A program made the translations under genes and the position numbers. A stretch of 64,000 bases of DNA from Rhabdobacter roseus (GTDB lineage Bacteria > Bacteroidota > Bacteroidia > Cytophagales > Spirosomataceae): NCBI RefSeq assembly GCF_014202275.1, contig NZ_JACHGF010000009.1, positions 186,001-250,000 on the forward strand, given 5' to 3'. Every line of letters starts with the position of its first letter. Position 1 is the stretch's first letter. A model generated the notes under the pieces. The model ran no database searches. It saw nothing but the letters and a program-made list of their open reading frames with translations, and was not told the origin of the DNA. Positions 16,801 to 24,872 of the stretch are shown piece after piece.

Positions 16801-17230
16801 TACCCAGGGCAACGATATTTTCAACGTCAGCTCCATTACCAATACCATCGACTACGGTTTTGGACTGAACATGCCCAGGGAGGTACTTTACAACCACTGG
16901 TCGCCCAGCAACCCCGACGCCAAGTACCCGCTCATCAGCCGTAACACCGCCACCCGCCTGTCGGACCGCTTCGTAGAAGATGGCTCCTACCTGCGGCTGC
17001 GGAACATCCAGCTGGCGTACAACCTGCCCACCGAAAAGCTGGGCATTAACTGGCTGCGGAGCCTGCAAGTCTATGCCAGCGGCCAAAACTTGCTCACTTT
17101 CACCAAGTACTCCTGGTGGGACCCCGAAGTAAACAGCCGGGGCGGGGCCAACTCAACCGTACAGGGCATCGACCATAACAGCTACCCTACGGCTAAGGCG
17201 GTTACCGCTGGCCTGCGGGTAGGATTCTGA
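13820..17230 (+). CDS. SusC/RagA-family TonB-linked outer-membrane transporter with STN domain (unit 1)
   Basis: 1136 residues. Signal peptide to LHAQ; an STN (secretin/TonB short N-terminal) signalling domain at about 40-115; a Thr/Pro-rich linker; a carboxypeptidase-regulatory-like domain ([28 protein letters not shown]); a TonB-box-like [11 protein letters not shown]; a plug with the SusC signature ANGVVIITTRQG; then a 22-strand-type barrel ending in an aromatic-poor AVTAGLRVGF. It imports glycan fragments together with SusD. The STN domain indicates regulation through the FecR and sigma proteins just upstream. Substrate unknown; rhamnose-containing glycans are plausible from the downstream GH78. 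Confidence 0.95.
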   Translation: MKKRIPLILFLAPLLGGHGFQELHAQTILAYQPPQVENRAVQESANSLINLLKKLETIHKVSFVYQRELLENKTISTSINENDKPEAILARVLPPMNLRYKKLKGGGYAILARKATTPGTSAESKPASTTTTQVPRENVPAGTSGETALVSPLPPSLAPSQPVEITVQGRVVDAENGEGLPGVSITLKGTTRGTNTDVSGNYSLSVPDEQAVLVFSFVGYQAREEVVGTRTTLNVTLRTDSRALEEVVVVGYGTVRKSDLTGSVAQVKSREINAFPAANPLQALSGRAAGVQVTQNSGAPGAPVSVRIRGTNSVQGSNEPLYVVDGFPIAGSNPTILNNADIESVEVLKDASATAIYGSRGANGVVIITTRQGKAGITRVDFETSYSVQTLRKRMDLMNAQEYARFYNIQAANDNLSPYFTQQQIDGFGEGFDWQDLVFRRAPMKTTSLNVNGGNEKTQFSVSGSFFGQDGIIVGSDYNRYSLRTNINHKMGEKFSVNLSSTLSRLNTDRRDNAGGSRGNSMISAALSAPPTLTPFNEDGSYRVLATAYPFVATDLINPINFINEQTNQIRANRILTNAALLFNPIPELTIKISGGIENADDRTDEYTTRNYFNSPGRASISTSQVMSLLNENTISYQKTFQETHSISAVAGFTYQDFTTTFLSATGNGFLSDITETANLGSATTPGIPSSGYSKAVLLSYLARVNYGYQDKYLLTASLRRDGSSRYSEGNKWGLFPSAAVAWRVSNEEFLRNSTLISELKFRASWGLTGSQAISPYSTLNQLSAGRTVFNDALFTTFAPGTTLPGNLKWETTEQIDVGIDLGIFRNRVLFTADYYIKNTRDLLNTVRLPSSLGFTTTIQNVGAVQNKGLELGLDGRIFTGAFEWDLNANISFNRNKVVTLYGGDDILGGTVNVVVVNDVANILREGQPIGRFWGYQEDGYTDQGRIRFRDLDGDGAITQNDKTYIGDPNPNFIYGINSRMSFKNFDLTLFIQGTQGNDIFNVSSITNTIDYGFGLNMPREVLYNHWSPSNPDAKYPLISRNTATRLSDRFVEDGSYLRLRNIQLAYNLPTEKLGINWLRSLQVYASGQNLLTFTKYSWWDPEVNSRGGANSTVQGIDHNSYPTAKAVTAGLRVGF

Positions 17231-17266
17231 CGGACAACATCACGGACTTTTTAAAAGTACTTACCA

Positions 17267-18745
17267 ATGAAAAATAAAACATCCAAGTGGTTAACCAGCT
17301 CCCAAAAGCCCTTACGTTGGGGCCTTTCGGGAGCGCTGTGCCTGCTCCTGCTTACTTCCTGCGAAGATCTGCTGGAAGAAAATCCGAAGTCCATCGTCGT
17401 GGAGACGTTTTTCAATACGGCGGGCGAGGTAGAGTCGGCTACCAACGCCATCTACGCCCCGCTCCGCGCCAACCGCTTTACCGAATACGAGGCCACGCTC
17501 GAAGCCATGGCGGAGTACGCCTACGGGCGGGGTAGTTGGGCCCCGCTGCACGAGTTCCAGGGCTTCAACGATGTCAACATCAACCGGGTAGCTACCTTCT
17601 GGGATGCCTTTTACCTGAGCATTCGCAACGCCAACCTGGTGATCCAAAATGCGCCCAACGGCAGCGCTATTAGCCAGGCCGACATCAATCGGTTTGTGGG
17701 CGAGGCCAAGTTCCTGCGGGCGTTCAACTACTTCCAGCTGGTCCGGAACTGGGGCGGGGTACCGCTGCGTACCGAGCAGAACATGACGGTGGGTGATTTG
17801 CGCAAGAGCAGCCCGGAAGAAGTCTACACCCTCATCCTGGCGGATCTAACGGAGGCCGAAACCAACCTGCCCGACAACCCCACGCACGTGGGCCGCCCTA
17901 CCCGCTGGGCCGCCAAAACGCTCCTGGCCGACGTCTACCTGCAACGCGGAGAATACGCCCTGGCGCGCGACAAAGCCGACGAGGTGATGAAGTCCAACAA
18001 ATTCTCGCTGGTACCCGTCACTTCCCGGCAGGACTTCCAGCTGCGGGTTTTTGGCCCCGAGCTGCTCACGACGCCCGAAGAGATTTTTTACCTCAAGTAC
18101 GCCCGGCAGGTGGGTCAGGGCAACTACATGCTTTGGATCACCAACCACCCCAGCACCAACCTCTTCAATTTCGGAGGAGCGTACGCCATCCACGGCGACG
18201 CGACCAATCCCTTTTACCAAAACTGGGACAACGCCGATTTGCGTAAAGCCCTCTGGGACCGGGTGAACATTGGTCTGGGAGCTACGAGCCTGGTGAGTGC
18301 CAAGTTCATCGATCAGAACGCCATTGCTCAAAACGGAGCCGGCAACGATGATCCCGTTTATGGCTACTCCGACGTACTGTTGATGTACGCCGAGGCCGCC
18401 ACCCGCGCCGCCGGTGCCCCCACGCCCGAAGCGCTGGAGGCCCTCAACAGGGTACACCGCCGCGCCTACGGCCAAGCCCCCAACACGGCTTCAACGGTAG
18501 ACTACGTACTGGCCGACTACACGGCCGCGACCTTTCTGGAGCTGGTGAGTCGGGAGCGGGCGTACGAGTTTCAGCTGGGAGGCAAGCGCTGGCTGGAGCT
18601 CAAACGGACCGGCCGGGCTAACGAGGTGATCCGAGCCACCAAGGGCATTACCATTGCCGAGAAACACTACCTGTGGCCTATCCCGCTGTCGGAGCTGAAC
18701 TTCAACAAAGCGCTCACCGCCGCCGATCAAAATCCGGGATATTGA
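17267..18745 (+). CDS. SusD/RagB-family glycan-binding lipoprotein (unit 1)
   Basis: 492 residues, 36 bases after the SusC stop. Lipobox LLLLTSC with Cys32. The N-terminal TPR-like fold shows EVESATNAIYAPLR and AKFLRAFNYFQLVRNWGGVP, and the C-terminal SusD segment shows LLMYAEAATRA and ERAYEFQLGGKRWLELKRTG, ending in the usual LNFNKALTAADQNPGY. It forms the lid over the SusC barrel and binds the oligosaccharide at the cell surface. Confidence 0.95.
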   Translation: MKNKTSKWLTSSQKPLRWGLSGALCLLLLTSCEDLLEENPKSIVVETFFNTAGEVESATNAIYAPLRANRFTEYEATLEAMAEYAYGRGSWAPLHEFQGFNDVNINRVATFWDAFYLSIRNANLVIQNAPNGSAISQADINRFVGEAKFLRAFNYFQLVRNWGGVPLRTEQNMTVGDLRKSSPEEVYTLILADLTEAETNLPDNPTHVGRPTRWAAKTLLADVYLQRGEYALARDKADEVMKSNKFSLVPVTSRQDFQLRVFGPELLTTPEEIFYLKYARQVGQGNYMLWITNHPSTNLFNFGGAYAIHGDATNPFYQNWDNADLRKALWDRVNIGLGATSLVSAKFIDQNAIAQNGAGNDDPVYGYSDVLLMYAEAATRAAGAPTPEALEALNRVHRRAYGQAPNTASTVDYVLADYTAATFLELVSRERAYEFQLGGKRWLELKRTGRANEVIRATKGITIAEKHYLWPIPLSELNFNKALTAADQNPGY

Positions 18746-18899
18746 TGGCGTAGTAAAAAAGGTACCTGGAAGTAATAAGGCGCTTCTTGTAAAGAGATAA
18801 AACACGAGGAAGTAGGTAGAAAGCGTTAAGCCTTCTGCCTACTTCTTAGTCACAAAAAGAGTACAGGCTGGATTTGCGCTTACAAAAGCATTGGATACT

Positions 18900-20279
18900 A
18901 TGAAAAAAATGGAAAGAAGATCGGCGCTCGCTACGATCGGGGCCATGTCGCTGGGAATGGCCGCGCCCAAGCTGGCGAAGGGCGAACGCCTCGCTGAACC
19001 GTATAAGATTAAAAAGCAGTCTTTGAAAACCGATATTCTGGTGATCGGCGGCGGGACGGCCGGGGTCGTGGCCGCCATCCAGGCCGGGCGGGCCGGGCGG
19101 AAAACCATCCTGGTCGAGAACGGCAGCCAGCTGGGCGGCGTCACCACTACCGGCGGCGTGGCCTATCCGGGCATCTTTTTTGCCTGGGGCCAGCAGGTCA
19201 TTGGGGGCATTGGTTGGGAAATGGTGCAGGAAGCCGTGGCGCTGAACGACGATACGCTACCCAACTTTACGGTACCCCACGGCCGCCAGCACTGGACCCA
19301 CCAGGTGCGCCTCAACGGCCCGCTCTACGCCATGCTCATCGAGGAAAAATGCCTTGAAGCCGGGGTAGATCTCCGTTTTTACGAAACCCCCACCCAAATT
19401 TCGTTTCAGAAAAACAGCTGGGTAGTCCAAACCATGGGCAAAGGTACCCAAACGGAAATCACCTGCAACCAGCTCATCGACTGCACCGGCAACGCCTACG
19501 CGGCCTCCATAGCGGGCTTCAACGTACTGCGCGAGGTCGAAACGCAGCCCGGTACGCTGATGTTTGCGCTCGGTGGCTACGACTTCCAGTCGCTGGACCT
19601 GCCGCTGATCCAGAGCCGCTACAACGAGGAATTAAAAAAGGGGGATATGGTCAAGACGGAGTTTTACAACATCGTGGCCCTGCTCCGCAGCGCGGGCGAC
19701 AACGTGCAGCACATTAAGGGTGCCGACTCCACCACCTCCGAAACCCATACCATCGCCAACATCAAAGGCCGTACTTCGCTGCTAAAAATGCTGCGGTTTC
19801 TGCGCACCCTCCCCGGACTGGAAAAGACCCGGCTCATTGACATGCAGCCGGAAACAGCCGTGCGGGAAACCTACCGCATCGACGGGCACTACAAAATCAC
19901 CCAGGAAGACTACGTGACGGGTAAACATTTCGACGACGCCGTTTCGTACTCCTACTACCCCATTGACCTGCACGACGAGAAAGGCGTTATTCCCAATCAG
20001 CTCAATCCGGGCGTGGTACCTACCATCCCGATCCGGGCGCTGGTACCCAAGGGCAGCAAAAACTTCCTGGTGGCGGGCCGCTGCCTGAGCAGCGACCGCC
20101 TGGCCAACTCGGCCCTGCGCGTACAGGCCTCCTGCATGGGCATGGGCCAGGCCGCCGGAGCGGCGGCGGCACTGGCCAGTAAGCTGGGCAAATCGCCCCT
20201 GGAGGTACCTCTCGCCGACCTGCGTCAGCTCCTGGAGGCGCACGGGGGGATTTTTCCTACAAAAAATCGAAAAGGGTAG
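18900..20279 (+). CDS. Exported FAD-dependent oxidoreductase (unit 1)
   Basis: 459 residues from the ATG at 18900 (MKKMERRSALATIGAM), a twin-arginine-like leader; an ATG 9 bases earlier is equally open. The dinucleotide-binding motif VIGGGTAGVVAAIQAGRAG is followed by the family motif GSQLGGVTTTGGVAYPG. The C-terminal part (PKGSKNFLVAGRCLSSDRLA, RVQASCMGMGQAAGAAAALA) is the FAD-binding end of this PF12831-type family. It probably oxidises or reduces a sugar or sugar acid outside the cytoplasm. The next gene starts 16 bases later and may be its electron partner. The reaction is not known. Confidence 0.88.
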   Translation: MKKMERRSALATIGAMSLGMAAPKLAKGERLAEPYKIKKQSLKTDILVIGGGTAGVVAAIQAGRAGRKTILVENGSQLGGVTTTGGVAYPGIFFAWGQQVIGGIGWEMVQEAVALNDDTLPNFTVPHGRQHWTHQVRLNGPLYAMLIEEKCLEAGVDLRFYETPTQISFQKNSWVVQTMGKGTQTEITCNQLIDCTGNAYAASIAGFNVLREVETQPGTLMFALGGYDFQSLDLPLIQSRYNEELKKGDMVKTEFYNIVALLRSAGDNVQHIKGADSTTSETHTIANIKGRTSLLKMLRFLRTLPGLEKTRLIDMQPETAVRETYRIDGHYKITQEDYVTGKHFDDAVSYSYYPIDLHDEKGVIPNQLNPGVVPTIPIRALVPKGSKNFLVAGRCLSSDRLANSALRVQASCMGMGQAAGAAAALASKLGKSPLEVPLADLRQLLEAHGGIFPTKNRKG

Positions 20280-20295
20280 GTACTTTCGGGCAACG

Positions 20296-21474
20296 ATGCA
20301 GCGGCTTAATTCAACATACCCCATCCTCCTCACCAGCGCGTTTGCCGCGCTGGTTTTGTTGCTTTCGGCCTACCCCCGTTTTGACAAAATAAGGTACTTT
20401 GGCGCGGCTACGCTGGCGGTCCCGGCCGATACCGTACTGGCCCATACCGTTGATTTTCGCGACACCGTAGCGGGAAGTACCTTGTATCAGGTACTTTCCA
20501 AGGAAAAGTACCCCCTGGCCTACTACCGGGAGATCCGGACGGGCGTGTGCTTTGATAACAAGTGCCGCCTGCTCAACGTGGTACTTTACTGGAACCCCAC
20601 GGGCCGGTACCTGGGCTTTGAGCTACCCGAAAGCGAGTACCTGAGCAAGTCCGACCACGAGCCCTTTGTGGCCGAAGAGTACCAGCGCCTGCACGCCTTG
20701 CTGGCCGACTCGCTCTCACCCCTGAGTACTTTTTCCTACAACGAGATCGTACCCAGTACCACCCCGCCCAACCCCGACGTAGATGCCGTGTCGTCTGCTA
20801 CCGCGCGCGCCGTACTGGAGTACGTGGTGCCGGGCGCGGCCTATACGACCTACAAGCTCTGGCACCTGCTCTACGGCCCGGCGCAGGAGGAGGTCCAGCG
20901 GCTCACGCGCCAGCGCCTGTCGCCCGAGCTGCTGCTGATGATGCTGGATAGCCCCGCGCTGGGCGATCAGATCTGGGCGCTGAACCACAGCCGGGGGTAC
21001 CTGGAGCCGAGCTCCGCGCTGCGGCAAAGGGTACTTTCGTTCATTGACCCGCGCGACTACAACCTGGCCGAGCGCGCCATCAATGCCCTCAGTCCTCCGG
21101 ATTTGGAAAGTACCTCGTTGCAGGAAGTACTGCTCGATAAGTTTCAGACCGGCAACCACAGCCTCAAAAAACTACTGCTCACCAAGCTCCGGGAAGCCCC
21201 GGCCCTAAGTACAGCCAGCCAGCAGGCCCTGGCCCGTCAGCTAACTACCCTGAGCGGCGAGCTCGTGACCAGCGGCCTGGATCTGTACCAGCAACAACCC
21301 ACGCTCGACCCGGCGGCGGGCAGGGTACTTTCCGAGCTTCTGGAAAATGACAATGCCTATATTTCCAAAAAGGCGTATCAGTTTTTTGAAAAAGTACCCC
21401 TTCAAGATAAGCTCGTCCAAAAGCGGCTCGGCCAGTACCGGGCCCGGCACGGCCTCTCGGGTACTTCCCGCTAA
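20296..21474 (+). CDS. FMN-binding-like membrane-anchored protein with helical repeats
   Basis: 392 residues. A single N-terminal membrane segment (PILLTSAFAALVLLLSAYP), then an extracytoplasmic domain containing DAVSSAT (residues 163-169). This resembles the D-x-x-(S/T)-G-A-T flavinylation motif of FMN-binding domains, with Ser in place of Gly, followed by YTTYKLWHLLYGP. The C-terminal half is made of HEAT-like helical repeats. It is 16 bases after the FAD oxidoreductase gene, so an electron-transfer partnership is plausible. Whether it is really flavinylated is uncertain because of the Gly-to-Ser change. Confidence 0.6.
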   Translation: MQRLNSTYPILLTSAFAALVLLLSAYPRFDKIRYFGAATLAVPADTVLAHTVDFRDTVAGSTLYQVLSKEKYPLAYYREIRTGVCFDNKCRLLNVVLYWNPTGRYLGFELPESEYLSKSDHEPFVAEEYQRLHALLADSLSPLSTFSYNEIVPSTTPPNPDVDAVSSATARAVLEYVVPGAAYTTYKLWHLLYGPAQEEVQRLTRQRLSPELLLMMLDSPALGDQIWALNHSRGYLEPSSALRQRVLSFIDPRDYNLAERAINALSPPDLESTSLQEVLLDKFQTGNHSLKKLLLTKLREAPALSTASQQALARQLTTLSGELVTSGLDLYQQQPTLDPAAGRVLSELLENDNAYISKKAYQFFEKVPLQDKLVQKRLGQYRARHGLSGTSR

Positions 21475-21477
21475 AAG

Positions 21478-21485
21478 TACCTTTG
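21478..21485 (+). promoter_or_regulatory. Possible -7 promoter element for the rhamnosidase gene
   Basis: TACCTTTG fits the Bacteroidota -7 consensus TAnnTTTG and lies 26 bases before the GH78 start codon. No convincing TTTG -33 box was found at the right spacing, and the word overlaps an AAAGTACC that is common everywhere here, so the call is weak. Confidence 0.3.
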
Positions 21486-21511
21486 CTTCCAGTACCTAGT
21501 TTGATAGATCC

Positions 21512-24238
21512 ATGATTTTTCGCTCGTCAATTTCTTTTTGCCAAGTACCCCTACTCACGCTGTGCCTCCTGCTCGGCTCCCAGTATCCAACCCAAGCCGC
21601 CGCACCGCCCTGCCTGCCCGTGGGCCTGCGCTGCGAGTACCTACCCAATCCGCTCGGCATCGACGCGTCCCGGCCGCGCCTGAGCTGGTACCTGCAGGAC
21701 ACCCGGCCCGGCGCCCGGCAGCGCGCCTACCAGATCCGGGTCGGGACGGACTCGCTGGCGGTAGGCCGGGGCCAGGGTACCTCCTGGCAAAGTACCCAAA
21801 CGAAGACAGACCAAAGCCTGGTCACCTACCAGGGCAAAGCTCTGGAGCCCTTCACGAGGTACTTTTGGTCCGTTACGGTGTGGGATAAAGACAACAAACC
21901 CGCCACCTCGGCCGTAGCCAGCTTCGAAACGGGCCTGATGGACGCCAAAAACTGGCAAGGTACCTGGATCAGTGACGGCAACGACGTGGCCCTCAAGCCT
22001 GCACCCTATTTTCGTAAAGTTTTTACGGCCGCTAAAAAAATAAAATCGGCCCGCGCCTACGTAGCCGTGGCCGGGCTGTACGAGCTTTACCTCAACGGAC
22101 AGAAGATCGGCAACCACCGCCTCGACCCTACCTACACGCGCTTCGACCGCCGCACGCTTTACCTCACCCACGACGTAACGGCCCAGCTGCAAGCGGGTCA
22201 AAACGCCATCGGGGTACTTTTAGGCAACGGCTGGTACAACCACCAATCCACGGCCGTATGGTACTTCGACAAAGCCCCCTGGCGCGCCCGCCCTACCTTT
22301 TGCCTGGACCTGCGCATTACCTACGAGGACGGCTCGGTAGAGACCATCGGCTCGAACCGGAGCTGGAAAACGGCGCTGAGTCCGGTGATTTTCAACAGCA
22401 TCTACACCGCCGAGCACTACGACGCCCGCCTGGAGCAACCGGGTTGGAACACGCCCGATTTTGACGATACGAAGTGGAAAAACACCACCCACCGCTCGGC
22501 CCCGTCGCAGCAGATCGTGAGCCAAACGCTGCATCCTATACGCAACGTGGAGGCAATCCCGGCCCAAAGCGTAAAAAAGCTCAACGACACCACCTATGTC
22601 TTCGACCTGGGACGGAATATAGCCGGGATCAGTCAGATCAGCGTCCAGGGCCCGGCCGGAACGACCCTGCGCCTGAAGCACGGCGAACGCCTCTATGACA
22701 ACGGCCGGGTGGACCTCTCCAACATCGACGTGCACTACCGCCCCACCGACGACGCGGACCCTTTCCAGACCGATATTTTTATCCTGGCCGGTAAGGGCGA
22801 AGAACGTTTTATGCCCCGCTTCAACTACAAAGGATTTCAGTATGTGGAAGTGACCAGCAGCCAGCCGCTCTCCCTGACGCAGGAGAGCCTAAAGGGGTAC
22901 TTCATGCACAGCGACGTGCCACCAGTGGGGCGGGTGCGGTCGTCTAATCCTACGTTGGACAAAATCTGGTGGGCTACCAACAACGCCTACCTCTCCAACC
23001 TCTTTGGGTACCCTACCGACTGCCCCCAGCGCGAAAAAAACGGCTGGACCGGCGACGCCCACATTGCCATCGAAACCGGCCTATACAATTTTGACGGCAT
23101 CACGGTGTACGAAAAATGGATGGCCGACCACCGCGACGAGCAGCAGCCCAACGGGGTACTTCCGGCCATTATTCCTACCAGCGGCTGGGGCTACCACTGG
23201 GCCAACGGCCCCGACTGGACCAGCACCATTGCGCTCATTCCCTGGAATATCTACCTCTTTTACGGCGATACGCAGATCCTGCGCGACAACTACGACAACA
23301 TCAAGCGCTACGTGGATTACATCCACCAGCAGAGTCCCGGCGGGCTCACCGCCTGGGGCCTGGGCGACTGGGTACCGGTGAAGTCGAAGTCGCCCGTGGA
23401 GCTGACTTCTTCGGCCTACTACTTCGTTGATGCCCGCATTTTGGCCCAAGCCGCCAAGCTGCTGGATAAACCCGCTGACCACCAAAAGTACACCGCCCTG
23501 GCCGAGCAGATCAAAAGCGCCATCAACGCCAAGTACCTCGATACCAGCACCGGGCTCTACGGCAGCGGCCTCCAAACCGAGCTGAGCGTACCCCTGCATT
23601 GGGGCCTCGTACCGGACGAACACCAAGCGGCCGTAGCCCAAAACCTGGCCCGGCGCGTGGCCGCCGATGGATACCACCTGGACGTGGGCCTGCTGGGTAC
23701 CAAAGCCCTCCTGAACGCCCTGAGCGAAAACGGCCACGCGGAGACGGCTTACCAACTCGCCGCCCAGGAAACTTTTCCCTCCTGGGGCTGGTGGATCGTC
23801 AACGGCGCCACGACCCTCTACGAAAACTGGCCCATCGACGCCAAGTCGGACATTTCGATGAACCACATCATGTTTGGGGAAATCGGGGCCTGGTTCTACA
23901 AAGCCCTGGGCGGCATCAAGCCTGATCCCGAGCAGCCCGGCTTTAAAAACATCCTGCTGGAGCCCCACTTTGTCAAAGGGCTCAACCACTTTGAGGCGTC
24001 CTACCTCAGCCCGCGGGGGGAGGTACTTTCAGCCTGGCAACGAACCGAACTTGGCATCACCTACAGGGTGGTGGTACCGCCCAACGCCACCGCCACGCTG
24101 ACGCTACCGGCGGCCGAAGGAAGCACCATGTACCTGAACGAGAAGCTGGTCAAACCGTCACCAACCAGTCCAAAAAACGCAAAACCCGTTCACCGCCTCA
24201 CGGCAGGCACCTACCGCTTCGAGTTGCCGGGGCTCTGA
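21512..24238 (+). CDS. Alpha-L-rhamnosidase (GH78), secreted
   Basis: 908 residues with a signal peptide (cleavage near TQAAA). The order is an N-terminal beta domain, a CBM67-like domain (KSARAYVAVAGLYELYLNGQ, LDPTYTRFDRR, GVLLGNGWY), then the (alpha/alpha)6 catalytic barrel. Its signature is DCPQREKNGWTGDAH starting at Asp503, which carries acidic catalytic residues. A C-terminal beta domain (YLSPRGEVLSAW) completes the usual full length. It removes terminal alpha-L-rhamnose from glycans or glycosides. It closes the first SusCD gene block and is the best clue to that block's substrate. Confidence 0.94.
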   Translation: MIFRSSISFCQVPLLTLCLLLGSQYPTQAAAPPCLPVGLRCEYLPNPLGIDASRPRLSWYLQDTRPGARQRAYQIRVGTDSLAVGRGQGTSWQSTQTKTDQSLVTYQGKALEPFTRYFWSVTVWDKDNKPATSAVASFETGLMDAKNWQGTWISDGNDVALKPAPYFRKVFTAAKKIKSARAYVAVAGLYELYLNGQKIGNHRLDPTYTRFDRRTLYLTHDVTAQLQAGQNAIGVLLGNGWYNHQSTAVWYFDKAPWRARPTFCLDLRITYEDGSVETIGSNRSWKTALSPVIFNSIYTAEHYDARLEQPGWNTPDFDDTKWKNTTHRSAPSQQIVSQTLHPIRNVEAIPAQSVKKLNDTTYVFDLGRNIAGISQISVQGPAGTTLRLKHGERLYDNGRVDLSNIDVHYRPTDDADPFQTDIFILAGKGEERFMPRFNYKGFQYVEVTSSQPLSLTQESLKGYFMHSDVPPVGRVRSSNPTLDKIWWATNNAYLSNLFGYPTDCPQREKNGWTGDAHIAIETGLYNFDGITVYEKWMADHRDEQQPNGVLPAIIPTSGWGYHWANGPDWTSTIALIPWNIYLFYGDTQILRDNYDNIKRYVDYIHQQSPGGLTAWGLGDWVPVKSKSPVELTSSAYYFVDARILAQAAKLLDKPADHQKYTALAEQIKSAINAKYLDTSTGLYGSGLQTELSVPLHWGLVPDEHQAAVAQNLARRVAADGYHLDVGLLGTKALLNALSENGHAETAYQLAAQETFPSWGWWIVNGATTLYENWPIDAKSDISMNHIMFGEIGAWFYKALGGIKPDPEQPGFKNILLEPHFVKGLNHFEASYLSPRGEVLSAWQRTELGITYRVVVPPNATATLTLPAAEGSTMYLNEKLVKPSPTSPKNAKPVHRLTAGTYRFELPGL

Positions 24239-24298
24239 GGCAAAGCGCGGGAGGTACTTCCCGGGGAAGCGTCGGCTTCACAGGCAGAAGAGACCACC

Positions 24299-24853
24299 CT
24301 ACTCTATCTTGTGATCGTTGATTGTTTGGACAAACCTCGCCAGCAGTTCCTCTACCGCGCTAAGGGTACCTTCGTCCGTGATTGTATGGTCTGCACTTAT
24401 TTTTGTTTTAGCGTGCTGAATAACCAATTGCAGATTTTCGATATTTTTAGCTTCCAGGGCTTTCAGCGTTTCCATCAATGCCCGGTGCCCGTAGGTACCA
24501 TCCGTTGAGGCGGTAATGAGCATGGTCGGTTTATGGGGGAATTCAGCCGTAGAAACGGTCCAGTCAATCGCGTTTTTCAAGGAACCGGGTACTCCGCGGG
24601 CGTATTCAGGCGTACAGATGAGTAGGCCGTTGGCCGTGCGGAGTAGCTGCCGGAACTCCGCTACGGAAGCATCTACCTTTTCGCCGTCGTGGTCCGGGTT
24701 AAATGACGGAAGGCTCCCGATGCCCTCATACACGATCATATCCAGGCGGTCAGCCGCCAAATCGGCCAAGGCTTTGATCAGGCTGTGATTTACGGAATTT
24801 TGCCGGGTACTTCCCGCAATGGCTACTACCCTGGGCTTGCGTTGAGGTATCAT
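24299..24853 (-). CDS. NAD(P)H-dependent FMN reductase
   Basis: 184 residues from the ATG at 24853 (MIPQRKPRVVAIAGSTRQNS); a longer frame would begin inside the peptidase gene upstream and is unlikely. Flavodoxin-like fold: the FMN phosphate loop GSTRQNSVNHSLIKA, then SLPSFNPD, TPEYARGVPGSLKNAIDW (the second FMN site) and the end region EELLARFVQ. It transfers electrons from NAD(P)H to FMN or quinones. It is 19 bases downstream of the M28 peptidase stop and probably co-transcribed with it. Confidence 0.9.
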   Translation of the reverse strand: MIPQRKPRVVAIAGSTRQNSVNHSLIKALADLAADRLDMIVYEGIGSLPSFNPDHDGEKVDASVAEFRQLLRTANGLLICTPEYARGVPGSLKNAIDWTVSTAEFPHKPTMLITASTDGTYGHRALMETLKALEAKNIENLQLVIQHAKTKISADHTITDEGTLSAVEELLARFVQTINDHKIE

Positions 24854-24872
24854 AGGAGGTGGATGGCTATAC

